From: Azospirillum brasilense
GTDB taxonomy: Bacteria; Pseudomonadota; Alphaproteobacteria; Azospirillales; Azospirillaceae
DNA length: 64,000 bases
Assembly (NCBI RefSeq): GCF_003349955.1
Contig: NZ_QLKQ01000003.1
Location: forward strand, 108,945-172,944
Direction: 5' to 3'
Within the stretch, counting starts at the first letter, position 1, and the number at the start of each line of letters is the position of its first letter. Positions 53,573-61,498 of this stretch are shown here, piece by piece. The translations under genes were made by a program, and so were the position numbers. The notes under the pieces are model-generated. The model saw only the letters and a list, made by a program, of their open reading frames with translations, was not told the DNA's origin and ran no database searches.

Positions 53573-54751
53573 ATGTCGGGCGCCTCGGTCGGGCGGCCGG
53601 GATGGTCGGTCATGGTGAGAGAGGCTTCCCTGAGGACCGCCCCCGGCTTCATCCGGCGCTTCGCCGGGTTGGCCGGGGGCTACTGGTCGGGACGGGGCCG
53701 TTGGTCGGTGCGGTCGCTGGCGGCGGCCTTGCTGGCCCTGACGGTGGCGCAGGTGTCCGTTCCGGTGATGATGAACCTGTGGAGCCAGCGCCTCTTCGAC
53801 GCGCTGGAGCAGCGGGCGATGGACCGCCTGCCGGTGATGGCCGCGGCGGCCGGCGGCATCCTGCTTTACAACATCGCGGTCACCGTGGCGCATCTGTGGG
53901 TGAGGCGGCGCCTCCAGTTCGGCTGGCGGGCGTGGCTGACCCGGCGGCTGGTCGGCGATTGGGTGTCGGACGGGCGGGAGCAGGCCCTCCCCTCCCGCCC
54001 CGGCGACCACGACAATCCGGACGGGCGCATCGCCGAGGACGTCCGCGTCGTCACCGAACTCGCCGTCGATCTCGGCCATTCGTTGACCTACTGCCTGCTG
54101 CTTCTGGTCAGCTTCGCCGGCATTCTGTGGCGGCTGTCCGGCGTCGTGCCTATCGCCATCGGCGGCGTGAGCGTCCCGGTGCCCGGCCATCTGCTGATCC
54201 TCGCCCTGGCCTTCGCTGCCGCCGGGACCACCGCCGCCCTCGCCGTCGCCCGGCCGCTGGTCGGCGCGGCGGAGCGCCGGCAGGGACTGGAGGCCGATTT
54301 CCGCTTCGGGCTGGCGCGGGTTCGCGAGAACGCTTCGGTCATCGCCCGGCAGCGCGGCGAGGCCGTGGAGCGTGGCCGCATGGCCCTGCTGTTCGACGGG
54401 GTGCGCCGCGGCTGGGAGCGGCAGACCGGCGCGCTGGTCCGCGTGATGGCCTTCGGCGCGTCCTATTCGGTGCTGTCCGCAGTCTTTCCCATTCTGGTGG
54501 TGGCGCCCCGCTACGCCGCCGGAGCCATCACGCTGGGGGTGATGATGCAGACCGCGCAGGCCTTCCAGCAGGCCGTCGCGGCGCTGTCCTGGCCCATCGA
54601 CAATCTGGCGACCGTCGCCCAGTGGACGGCGTCGGTCGAGCGCGTGCGTGGTCTGAAGGAGGCGCTGGACGGGATCACCCCCTTGCCCCCGGTCAAGGCG
54701 GATGCTCCCGATTTTCGCTCCGATGGCGGCACAACCGCGCGGAAGCGGTGA
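53573..54751 (+). CDS. SbmA/BacA/YddA-type ABC transmembrane domain without ATPase
   Basis: A 392-aa protein with about six membrane helices. 'FRFGLARVRENASVIARQRGEAVERGRM' and 'VVAPRYAAGAITLGVMMQTAQAFQQAVAALSW' match the ABC_membrane_2/SbmA_BacA domain. YddA- and BclA-type relatives continue into a nucleotide-binding domain after the 'ERVRGLKEAL' end; here the frame stops 30 residues later. It is thus either a proton-driven SbmA/BacA-like peptide importer or a truncated ABC exporter half. The start could also be the ATG at 53612. Confidence 0.78.
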   Translation: MSGASVGRPGWSVMVREASLRTAPGFIRRFAGLAGGYWSGRGRWSVRSLAAALLALTVAQVSVPVMMNLWSQRLFDALEQRAMDRLPVMAAAAGGILLYNIAVTVAHLWVRRRLQFGWRAWLTRRLVGDWVSDGREQALPSRPGDHDNPDGRIAEDVRVVTELAVDLGHSLTYCLLLLVSFAGILWRLSGVVPIAIGGVSVPVPGHLLILALAFAAAGTTAALAVARPLVGAAERRQGLEADFRFGLARVRENASVIARQRGEAVERGRMALLFDGVRRGWERQTGALVRVMAFGASYSVLSAVFPILVVAPRYAAGAITLGVMMQTAQAFQQAVAALSWPIDNLATVAQWTASVERVRGLKEALDGITPLPPVKADAPDFRSDGGTTARKR

Positions 54752-54771
54752 CGCGGTCCGGCACTTTCCGT

Positions 54772-54802
54772 TTGACCTCAACTTAGCTTGAGGTTCTATC
54801 CT
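54772..54802 (+). promoter_or_regulatory. SoxR-type (MerR family) promoter of the HPP-CBS gene
   Basis: An 18-bp dyad CCTCAACTTAGCTTGAGG at 54776-54793 differs at only two positions from the E. coli SoxR site (CCTCAAGTTAACTTGAGG). It sits in a 19-bp spacer between -35 TTGACC (54772-54777) and -10 TATCCT (54797-54802), the overlong spacing that MerR-family activators require. The HPP-CBS start is 39 bp downstream of the -10. Confidence 0.82.
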
Positions 54803-54840
54803 GCCGCCGCACGTCGAAACCTTGGGAGGGACCGGGCCGA

Positions 54841-56025
54841 ATGCACCGCGAGATACGGCATCTGCTGCGCCGCTGGAAAATCACTCTGCTGAAGAAACGC
54901 GAGAACCGCCGCCGCCTTGCCCTGTTCAGGCCCATCCTGCCCGGCGCCAACCTGAAGGACCGGTTGATTGCCTGCTGCGGAGCGATGCTCGGGCTCGCCG
55001 CGACGGGTCTGCTCTGCCACAACCTGCTGACCCACATCACCAGCGCGCCGGCCTTGGTGGCTCCCATGGGAGCGTCGGCGGTTCTGCTGTTCGCGGTGCC
55101 GGCCAGCCCGCTCGCCCAGCCCTGGTCGATCATCGGCGGCAACACCCTGTCGGCGCTGGTCGGGGTGATGGTGGCGGCGCTGATCCCCGATCCGATGCTG
55201 GCCGGTGGCGTGGCGGTGGCGCTGGCGATCGCGACCATGTCGATGACGCGCTGCCTGCACCCGCCGGGCGGCGCCGCCGCCCTGACCGCGGTGATCGGCG
55301 GCCCGGCGATCGCGGCGTCGGGGATGCAGTTCGTGTTCTATCCGGTGGCTGTCAACTCCATCCTGCTGGTGCTGGCGGGCTGGACGTTCCATCGCTTCTC
55401 CGGCCATTCCTACCCGCACCAGGCGCCACCCAAGCCGGCCAACAGCCATGGCACCGCCGATCCCCCCGCCCAAACGCGCGCCGGCCTGACCGCCGACGAC
55501 TTGGACGAGGCGATCCGCGAGTTGGGAGAGGCGCTGGACGTCAACCGCGACGACCTGAGCGCCCTCCTGGAGAAGGCCGAGCTTCACGCCATGGAGCGGA
55601 TGCACGGCGGGATCACCTGCGGCGACATCATGTCCCGCGACGTGGTGACGGTGAACGCGGACGCCCATCCCGAGCTGGCCCGCGCCCGCCTGATCGAGCA
55701 CGGCTTCCGAACCCTCCCGGTGGTGGACCAGCGCAACGTGGTGGTCGGTCTGGTCGGGCACCGGCATCTGGTCGGGGACGCCGCAACGGTGGCCGCAATG
55801 ATGGCCCCGCCGGTGACCGCCGGCCCGGAAACCCCGGCCTTCCGCCTGCTCGGCCCGTTGTCGGACGGGAGCACGCACGAGGTCGCCATTGTGGACGGAA
55901 ACGGCGGGCTGCTGGGGGTGGTGACCCAGACGGACCTGCTGCTGGTGATGGCGCGCACCAACCTGCTGCAATCGCTGGAGAGCGCCCGGCCCCCGGCCGC
56001 GCCGGTGGCCCTGGCGAGCCGCTGA
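54841..56025 (+). CDS. HPP family membrane protein with CBS domains
   Basis: A 394-aa protein. Residues about 40-190 hold four to five membrane helices of the HPP family; its name-giving motif is 'CLHPPGGAAALTAVIGG'. Residues about 250-380 form a CBS pair ('GDIMSRDVVTVNADAHPELARARLIEHGFRTLPVVDQRNVVVGLVGHRHLV'). The N-terminus is highly basic (HREIRHLLRRWKITLLKKRENRRR). HPP proteins have been linked to nitrite transport in plastids and cyanobacteria, but bacterial functions are mostly unknown. The SoxR-like promoter suggests induction by redox-active compounds. No soxR gene is in the window. Confidence 0.88.
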   Translation: MHREIRHLLRRWKITLLKKRENRRRLALFRPILPGANLKDRLIACCGAMLGLAATGLLCHNLLTHITSAPALVAPMGASAVLLFAVPASPLAQPWSIIGGNTLSALVGVMVAALIPDPMLAGGVAVALAIATMSMTRCLHPPGGAAALTAVIGGPAIAASGMQFVFYPVAVNSILLVLAGWTFHRFSGHSYPHQAPPKPANSHGTADPPAQTRAGLTADDLDEAIRELGEALDVNRDDLSALLEKAELHAMERMHGGITCGDIMSRDVVTVNADAHPELARARLIEHGFRTLPVVDQRNVVVGLVGHRHLVGDAATVAAMMAPPVTAGPETPAFRLLGPLSDGSTHEVAIVDGNGGLLGVVTQTDLLLVMARTNLLQSLESARPPAAPVALASR

Positions 56026-56040
56026 CCCGTATTGGACGTC

Positions 56041-56074
56041 CCGGCTCCGCGAGAAAATTTTCTCGCGGAGCCGG
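56041..56074. repeat. 34-bp perfect palindrome, candidate parS site (parB end)
   Basis: A perfect palindrome whose left half is CCGGCTCCGCGAGAAAA, with the right half its exact complement. It lies 6 bp beyond the parB stop. Its central 18 bp (GCGAGAAAATTTTCTCGC, 56049-56066) recur exactly at 58104-58121, upstream of parA. A centromere site bound by ParB is the likely role. It may also stop transcripts from the convergent HPP gene. Confidence 0.7.
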
Positions 56075-56080
56075 TCCTTC

Positions 56081-56977
56081 TCACTCCCCTCCCCTGCCCT
56101 TCCCGGCATTCGGACCGGCGTTCAGGATCGCGTCGATGTCGTCGCGGATCGCGCGGAGCGTTTCCCGGTCGATATCCGCCAGGGTCAAGCCCTGTTCACG
56201 GACGCTGGCGACGGTCTGGCGCGCCCCGAACACCATCTTGGCCAGCGACTTTGGCAGGGCGCTGCCGGTTGGAACCGCGTTGCCGCGGGGCTTTGCCGCC
56301 GCAGGCGCCGGAGCCTCCTCGTCGGCGGACCGCCGGGTCATCTCGGTGACCAGAGCGTCCCAGCCGCGCAGCTGGTCCCCCTCCCCTTTCAGCCGCGCGA
56401 TCTCCACGAGCCGGTAGCGCGCCGGGCGGTGCAGCGGATACTCGTCGCGGATGCGCTGCGGCAGGCGGCTGATGAGCAGCGCGCGGGAAATGTCCACCCG
56501 GTCCTTGCCGACGATCCGTCCGACATCTTCCTGCCGGTAGCCGTGGCGCTCCATCAGCCGGGCGTAGGCGTCGCCCTCCTCGAAGGGAGACAGGTCGGCG
56601 CGGACGACGTTCTCGATCAGCGCCAGCTCGTCCGACGCGCCGGTCACGGTGACGGCGTAGATGGTCGGGTGGCCGAGCGCCCGAACGGCGCGGAAACGCC
56701 GCTCCCCGAAAACGAGCTGGAACCGCCCGTCGCTCAACTGCTGCACGCCGACCGGCTGGGCCAGCCCGTGCTGCGCGATGGAGGATTTCAGCGCCTCCAT
56801 GTCCGCCTCGTCGAAATGGCGGCGCGGCTGATCGGGGTTGGTGACGATGCGGCCGATGTCGATCTCCACGACGACCGGGCCGCGGCGGTTGAAGCCCTGC
56901 CCGTCTTCGCGGGCCTGACGCTCCGCCGCCGCGGTGGTCAGCACGCCGGTGTTCGTCCGGGCCAGTTTACGCGACAT
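56081..56977 (-). CDS. parB: chromosome/plasmid partition protein ParB
   Basis: A 298-aa centromere-binding protein. The N-terminal CTPase/ParB domain (about 35-125) has 'NPDQPRRHF', 'GLAQPVGV' and the arginine-rich GERRFRA motif (91-97). 'ENVVRADLSPFEEGDAYARLMERHGYRQEDVGRIVGKDRVDISRALLISRLP' is the helix-turn-helix DNA-binding region (about 120-175). The C-terminal 60 residues probably dimerise. It overlaps the parA stop by 11 bp, so the two are coupled. ParB would load at the flanking palindromes and recruit ParA for segregation. Confidence 0.94.
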   Translation of the reverse strand: MSRKLARTNTGVLTTAAAERQAREDGQGFNRRGPVVVEIDIGRIVTNPDQPRRHFDEADMEALKSSIAQHGLAQPVGVQQLSDGRFQLVFGERRFRAVRALGHPTIYAVTVTGASDELALIENVVRADLSPFEEGDAYARLMERHGYRQEDVGRIVGKDRVDISRALLISRLPQRIRDEYPLHRPARYRLVEIARLKGEGDQLRGWDALVTEMTRRSADEEAPAPAAAKPRGNAVPTGSALPKSLAKMVFGARQTVASVREQGLTLADIDRETLRAIRDDIDAILNAGPNAGKGRGGE

Positions 56978-58001
56978 GGGCCATCACCTCCGGCAAGCAG
57001 GCACGTTCCTGGATCAGCGCGTCGGCGACGGCCTGATAGACCTCGTAGCCCGGCGCGTCCGGAACCGCCTCCAGCGCCGCGCGCCCGGCGGCCACCGCCT
57101 GGGCGTAGACGGTCGCCCGCGGGATCGGGCCGAAGACGCGCAGCTTCGCGCCGAACAGGGTGCGGATGTCGTCCAGCGACGCCTGATCCTGGGTCAGCCG
57201 GGCGTTGAACATCGTCGGCAGGATGCCGAGAACGCTGACCCCCGGGTTGGCCCGGCGGCGGATCATGTCCAGGTTCTCCAGCAGGAACTCCACGCCGGCG
57301 ACGCTCAGCATCTCCGTCTGGCAGGGAATGGCGACGGTGTTGGCGGCGGTCAGCGCGTTGCGCGCCAGCATCCCGAAATGCGGCGGGGTGTCGACGAAGA
57401 TGAAATCGTAGCTCTGCCGCGCTCCGCCATCCAGGCATTCCCGAAGCGCGCAGTCGCCCGACGACTGGCTTTGCAGCTCCGCCTCCGCGTCGCCCAGCCG
57501 CATGCCGCTGGGGATCACGTCGAGCCCGCTCTCCGTGGTGACGATGTAGTCGCCGAGGTCAAACCCCTTCCCCCGCACCTTCAGCGCCTCCACGGACGCC
57601 TTCAGCGCGTAGTAGAGGGTTTTCTCCTCGCGCTCGCGTTCGATGGAGTTGATGCCGAGATGGATGGTGGCGTTGGCCTGCGGGTCTGCGTCGATCAGCA
57701 GCACCTTGAAGTGCCGGGCGAGCAGGGTGGCCGTGTTGACGGTGAAGGCGGTCTTGCCGACACCGCCCTTGCGGTTGGCCGCCGCACAGATCAGCGCCGG
57801 GCCATGCTGCGTCACCGTGCCGATCTTCTCCTGCAGCAGCAGGGAAATGACCGGGGCAGGGATCTTCTCGCTGCCGTTCTCCCAGCGCGAAATCTTCGCC
57901 TTGTCGTATTTCCGGCCGAGTTTTTCGTTCAGCCAAGCCGCGAAATCCGGCTGGTTCAGCGTCCGGCTTTCCCGGAACGCCTTGATGTCCTCGCCGCGCA
58001 T
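56967..58001 (-). CDS. parA: partition ATPase ParA with N-terminal HTH
   Basis: A 344-aa type Ia-like ParA. Residues 1-60 carry a helix-turn-helix ('LNQPDFAAWLNEKLGRKYDKAKISRWENGSEKIP') for operator binding. The deviant Walker A is KGGVGKT (78-84), followed by 'LLIDADPQANAT' and 'DFIFVDTPPHFG'. ATP-bound ParA would coat the nucleoid and move ParB-parS complexes. The HTH predicts autorepression of parAB, probably at the inverted repeat 58064-58102. The replicon's rep gene is about 38 kb away, unlike compact repABC modules. Confidence 0.94.
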   Translation of the reverse strand: MRGEDIKAFRESRTLNQPDFAAWLNEKLGRKYDKAKISRWENGSEKIPAPVISLLLQEKIGTVTQHGPALICAAANRKGGVGKTAFTVNTATLLARHFKVLLIDADPQANATIHLGINSIEREREEKTLYYALKASVEALKVRGKGFDLGDYIVTTESGLDVIPSGMRLGDAEAELQSQSSGDCALRECLDGGARQSYDFIFVDTPPHFGMLARNALTAANTVAIPCQTEMLSVAGVEFLLENLDMIRRRANPGVSVLGILPTMFNARLTQDQASLDDIRTLFGAKLRVFGPIPRATVYAQAVAAGRAALEAVPDAPGYEVYQAVADALIQERACLPEVMAHVA

Positions 58002-58063
58002 GGTTCATTCCCCTGCCTTGCCCCGCGGCCACTTTTGCGCGGCGCCGAAGTGCGGTCAAGCCG

Positions 58064-58102
58064 GAATGTTGACTCCGGGGCAGGGGAGGGGAGTCAACAT
58101 TC
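58064..58102. promoter_or_regulatory. inverted repeat upstream of parA, candidate ParA operator
   Basis: Perfect 13-bp inverted repeat GAATGTTGACTCC (58064-58076) with GGAGTCAACATTC (58090-58102), separated by a 13-nt G-rich spacer, 63-101 bp upstream of the parA start. It is a good candidate for the autoregulatory site read by the HTH of ParA. Confidence 0.6.
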
Positions 58103-58103
58103 G

Positions 58104-58121
58104 GCGAGAAAATTTTCTCGC
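58104..58121. repeat. 18-bp palindrome, candidate parS site (parA end)
   Basis: GCGAGAAAATTTTCTCGC, identical to the core of the palindrome at 56041-56074 next to parB. It follows the parA operator-like repeat by 1 bp and is followed by a shorter related palindrome TCTCGCGAGA (58129-58138). Identical sites on both sides of parAB strongly suggest ParB binding. Confidence 0.72.
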
Positions 58122-58185
58122 GGGATTCTCTCGCGAGACGGGGTTCCGGCGGGTGGTGCGACCGCAGCACCGCCCGCCGCGCCGG

Positions 58186-58959
58186 TCAGCCCGGCTTGTA
58201 GACCGCCTTCGCTTCGGGCATCAGCTTTTGCAGCGCGGCGATGCGGTCCGCCGTGCCGGGGTGGGTGGACATGAAGGTGGGCTGCTCGGCCCCGGCCTGC
58301 TTCATGTTCTGCCACAGCTCGATGGCCGCCTGCGGGTCGTAGCCGGCGCGGGCCATCATCAGCAGGCCGGCGCGGTCGGCCGCCAGCTCCTGGTTGCGGG
58401 AATAGGGCAGCAGCAGGCCGTACTGCGCGCCGGTGCCCAGGGCCGCGGCGATCATCTCGCTGCCGCCGACCCCGCTCGCCCCGGCCACGGCGCCCAGGAT
58501 GCTCGTGCCGGCGTCGGTGGCCATCTGGGTGCTCACCCGCTCGGCGGCGTGGCCTTCCAGATTGTGGGCGATCTCGTGGCCGATGACCGCGGCGAGCTGC
58601 GCGTCGGTCTTGGCGTATTGGAAGAGGCCTTCATAGACGCCGATCTTCTGGCCGGGCAGGGCGAAGGCGTTGGCCTCCTGGCCCTGGAACACGCGCACTT
58701 CCCAGCCGGCGGGGTCGAGCGAGGCGGCGCGCAGCAGCCGGGCGGAGATCTGCTCGGCGCGGCGCTGGTGGCTGGCGTTGGTGGTGGCCGGCGTCGACTG
58801 GATCAGGCGTTGCCAGTCCTGCTGGCCGAGTTCGGCGAGCTGCTCCTGCGAGACGAGATTCAGCCCGAGCCCCGTCGAGTTTCCGGCGCATCCGGCCAGC
58901 GCCAGGGACCCGGCCAGCGCCGCGGCAAGGCACAGGGGTCGGACGGTCATGGTCGGCAT
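58186..58959 (-). CDS. M48 family metalloprotease lipoprotein (LoiP/YggG-like)
   Basis: A 257-aa lipoprotein with lipobox LALAGC (Cys24). The zinc motif is HEIAH ('VIGHEIAHNLEGHAAE') and the third ligand Glu is in 'NQELAADRAGLLMMARAGYDP'. 'FMSTHPGTADRIAALQKLMPEA' is the typical C-terminal His-Pro segment. It probably acts in quality control of envelope proteins on the periplasmic face of the outer membrane. The ATG at 58959 follows GGAGGA; the longer frame to 59094 would block lipoprotein processing. Confidence 0.93.
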   Translation of the reverse strand: MPTMTVRPLCLAAALAGSLALAGCAGNSTGLGLNLVSQEQLAELGQQDWQRLIQSTPATTNASHQRRAEQISARLLRAASLDPAGWEVRVFQGQEANAFALPGQKIGVYEGLFQYAKTDAQLAAVIGHEIAHNLEGHAAERVSTQMATDAGTSILGAVAGASGVGGSEMIAAALGTGAQYGLLLPYSRNQELAADRAGLLMMARAGYDPQAAIELWQNMKQAGAEQPTFMSTHPGTADRIAALQKLMPEAKAVYKPG

Positions 58960-59313
58960 TGGTGTTCCTCCGTTGTGGTTCTGTCCGCCGCATCCTATCC
59001 GATGGCGGATGGGCTGTGCCGGGGCAATTCGGTGGCCGTGTTGTGAAAGCCGCAACGTTTGCCGGGCCAGGATGTTGCCTCCCGTCTCCGCCAATGCGGA
59101 ACCGATTTGAGCGGCAGACGTGTGGCAGCGAATGGCGAGGCTGGTCGATTAGACGTCTAATAGCGTCGCATCGCCGTCCCCTTCCGGCCGTGCCATTCTG
59201 TGGATATCCCGGAAAGAGGCTTCTCAACCGCCCGCGCGATTCCATGTATAGTCGGTCTTGTTGGCCGGCGATGCGATGGTGTCGCCGCGGGTGGATGGTG
59301 GCAGGAGGAACGG
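58960..59313. promoter_or_regulatory. divergent region with ATTAGACGTCTAAT palindrome
   Basis: A 354-bp gap between divergent genes. A 14-bp perfect palindrome ATTAGACGTCTAAT lies at 59148-59161, near the middle, and could be an operator for either gene. Otherwise no ORF with codon bias, no terminator and no repeat was found. Confidence 0.45.
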
Positions 59314-60006
59314 GTGGCGACGCTCAAGGAATTCGAAGAAGCCTTGAAGACGGCGGGCAACACGGAGGCCCTGGAGATCCTGGGCAAGCTGCGCGAGCGC
59401 GACAAGGCCCAGCGGTCGATTCGCCCGGCACGGCGCGTCGTCGGCAAGAAGATGACCCCGGAACTTGCCGCGCAGATTCTGGAGCTTCACCGCACCACCG
59501 ACATGACGCAGCAGGAGATCGCGTTCCAGCTCAGCGTCAACCAGGGCCGCGTGAACGAGGTCATCAAGCGCGGCAAGTGGCTGAACGACGACCCGAACGC
59601 TCCGGAGGCCGTCGCCCGCGACAAGGCCAAGGCCCGCGTCAAGGACGGGGTTGGCATCGAACCGCGCCCGGCCCGCCCGAAGAAGAAAAAGGCGGCTCAG
59701 CCGGTCGCTGAGCCGGTTGAGCCGGTTGAGGCGGAGGTCGCCCCGTCCGTGGAAGCGCCACCCGTGGAAGCGGCGCCTGTGGAAGCGCTGGCCGCGGTGG
59801 CGCCCGCCGATCCGGAACCGGTCGAGGCGGCATCACCCGCCCCCGCGCCCGAGGTGGCTCCATTGGAGCGGGTCGAGATGGCCCTGGAGGCGGACTCTCC
59901 GGACAAGACCGCTGCGGAGAAAGTGCCCCCGGAGAAAGCGGCCAAGGAAAAGAAGAAGAAGCGCAAGGCCGAACCGCCGGCCCAGCTTCTCTTCGACGGG
60001 TTGTAA
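59314..60006 (+). CDS. putative DNA-binding protein with Ala/Pro/Glu-rich tail
   Basis: A 230-aa protein starting at GTG behind GGAGGAA. Residues about 48-92 ('MTPELAAQILELHRTTDMTQQEIAFQLSVNQGRVNEVIKRGKWL') look like a helix-turn-helix that recognises DNA. From residue 105 on it is low complexity: Lys-rich, then repeated 'VEAAPVEA'-type Pro/Glu/Ala units, ending in a KEKKKKRK stretch. I do not recognise a family. It may be a nucleoid or regulatory protein. It stands between the M48 gene and the polysaccharide genes with its own promoter. Confidence 0.72.
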   Translation: MATLKEFEEALKTAGNTEALEILGKLRERDKAQRSIRPARRVVGKKMTPELAAQILELHRTTDMTQQEIAFQLSVNQGRVNEVIKRGKWLNDDPNAPEAVARDKAKARVKDGVGIEPRPARPKKKKAAQPVAEPVEPVEAEVAPSVEAPPVEAAPVEALAAVAPADPEPVEAASPAPAPEVAPLERVEMALEADSPDKTAAEKVPPEKAAKEKKKKRKAEPPAQLLFDGL

Positions 60007-60035
60007 GCCCGACGTCGCTCCATCACGCCGAAAAG

Positions 60036-60060
60036 GACGCCCCCTGAAAAAGGGGGGCGC
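60036..60060. terminator. GC hairpin after the HTH gene
   Basis: Stem CGCCCCCT (60038-60045) with AGGGGGGCG (60051-60059), one bulged G, loop GAAAA, 30 bp after the HTH gene stop. It lies before the convergent ligase gene. There is no T run, so this is a weak call. Confidence 0.35.
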
Positions 60061-60154
60061 CCAGGGAGGGCAGCCCGAGGGGTGCCGCGGTGGGGCCGGT
60101 TCAACCAAGACCGCGGCGGAATCGTGCGCAAGCTGGCGCGGGGCTACACGCCCC

Positions 60155-61498
60155 TCAGCGGGCGAGCCGGCGCCCGCCCGTCCGCCCTTCGATTTCCGTG
60201 CGGTGGATCAAGCCGGCGGCGATGCCCGTCCCGAACAGGACCCAGAACCAGATGCCCAGCATCGGGCCCTCCAGCGCCACGTCGAAGGACGCGTTGATGA
60301 CGATGGACAGCCAGTAGCAGAGCAGGAAGACGAACAGCCGCGCCCAGGCGCGGTCGCCGTGCCGGCGGGCCAGCAGGAACGCGCGGACCATGAAGGCCAC
60401 CCAGCTTCCCAGCATGGCCACCCACAGCAGGAAGCCGGGAACGCCGGACCGCGCGAGGATCGTCATGTGCGCGTTGTGCGGACTGCGCAGCACCTGCGCC
60501 TCCTCCTCGTCGATGACCTGGAAGCCGTCATCGTCGGCCAGATTGATGCCGAACCCCTTGCCGTTCCAGAAATAGTCGCCGTGGACGGTGTAGTTGACGA
60601 TCTTGTCCCACCACATGATGCGCCATTGCTTGGTGCCGTCCAGGCTGGCGGTATCGGCGGAGCCCGCGATGCTCATCAGGTTGGTGGCGATCTGGTCGAC
60701 CGACAATTTCCGCGACGACACCTCGATTTCCACATTCAGCAGGGCCGCGATGGTCACGATGGCCGCGGCGATCATCAGCAGCGGGGCGAGCTGGCGGCTG
60801 CGCGGCACCATGGCCAGGGCGATGCACAGCGGGATGACGATGGCGAGCGTTCCGCCACGGCTGTGCGCGGCGACCATGGCGATCCCGACCACCAGCAACG
60901 CCAACTGCACCGGGCCAAGGCGGCGGAACCCGAGCAGGACGAACAGCGCGATCCCGGCGAAATGCACGCCGACCTCGCCCGGACGCAGACTGATCAGGGG
61001 AACGTTGTAGCGCGGCCAGATGGGAATTTGCGACTGGAGCAGCTGGTAGCCCGGATAGACGATCGGCATGATCGACACGAACAGCACCGCGAAGCTGCCA
61101 TAGGCCAGCACGAGGCGGCGCAAACGCTCCGGCTCGTCGTACAGCACGACGACGACGATGAAGGCGAACAGGCCGTACATGACGATCACGCTGTCGCGCA
61201 GGGCGTCGAAGCTGTAGAGGCCGAGGAACGGGATGGTGCGGGCCAGGACCCAGACGATCAGGATCGCCAGCAGCGTTCCCGGCAGGCTGGACAGCGTTGC
61301 GACGATGCCGCCGGTCCGCAGCATGACCAGGAGTCCGGTCAGCAGGAGGATCTCCCCGATGAAGAGGGGCGGCATCCCGATGTAGGCGAAACCGCGCCCG
61401 GCCAGGGTGTAGCCGAGAAGGACCACCATCAGGAAGCCCAGATAGAGGTCCGCCACCCGTGTCCGGCTGCGCTTGGGGGTGGAGAGGACGGCGCTCAT
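60155..61498 (-). CDS. O-antigen ligase / polymerase-like membrane protein
   Basis: A 447-aa protein with about eleven membrane helices. A large periplasmic loop (about 275-375) ends 'RSPHNAHMTILARSGVPGFLLW', the H-N-x-x-x-x-x-x-x-x-G motif of the O-antigen ligase/Wzy/WaaL superfamily. It joins or polymerises polysaccharide units on undecaprenyl carriers at the periplasmic face. The start overlaps the glycosyltransferase stop (TCATGA on the plus strand), so they are coupled. Ligase and polymerase cannot be separated by sequence alone. It is probably for exopolysaccharide or O-antigen. Confidence 0.88.
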   Translation of the reverse strand: MSAVLSTPKRSRTRVADLYLGFLMVVLLGYTLAGRGFAYIGMPPLFIGEILLLTGLLVMLRTGGIVATLSSLPGTLLAILIVWVLARTIPFLGLYSFDALRDSVIVMYGLFAFIVVVVLYDEPERLRRLVLAYGSFAVLFVSIMPIVYPGYQLLQSQIPIWPRYNVPLISLRPGEVGVHFAGIALFVLLGFRRLGPVQLALLVVGIAMVAAHSRGGTLAIVIPLCIALAMVPRSRQLAPLLMIAAAIVTIAALLNVEIEVSSRKLSVDQIATNLMSIAGSADTASLDGTKQWRIMWWDKIVNYTVHGDYFWNGKGFGINLADDDGFQVIDEEEAQVLRSPHNAHMTILARSGVPGFLLWVAMLGSWVAFMVRAFLLARRHGDRAWARLFVFLLCYWLSIVINASFDVALEGPMLGIWFWVLFGTGIAAGLIHRTEIEGRTGGRRLAR

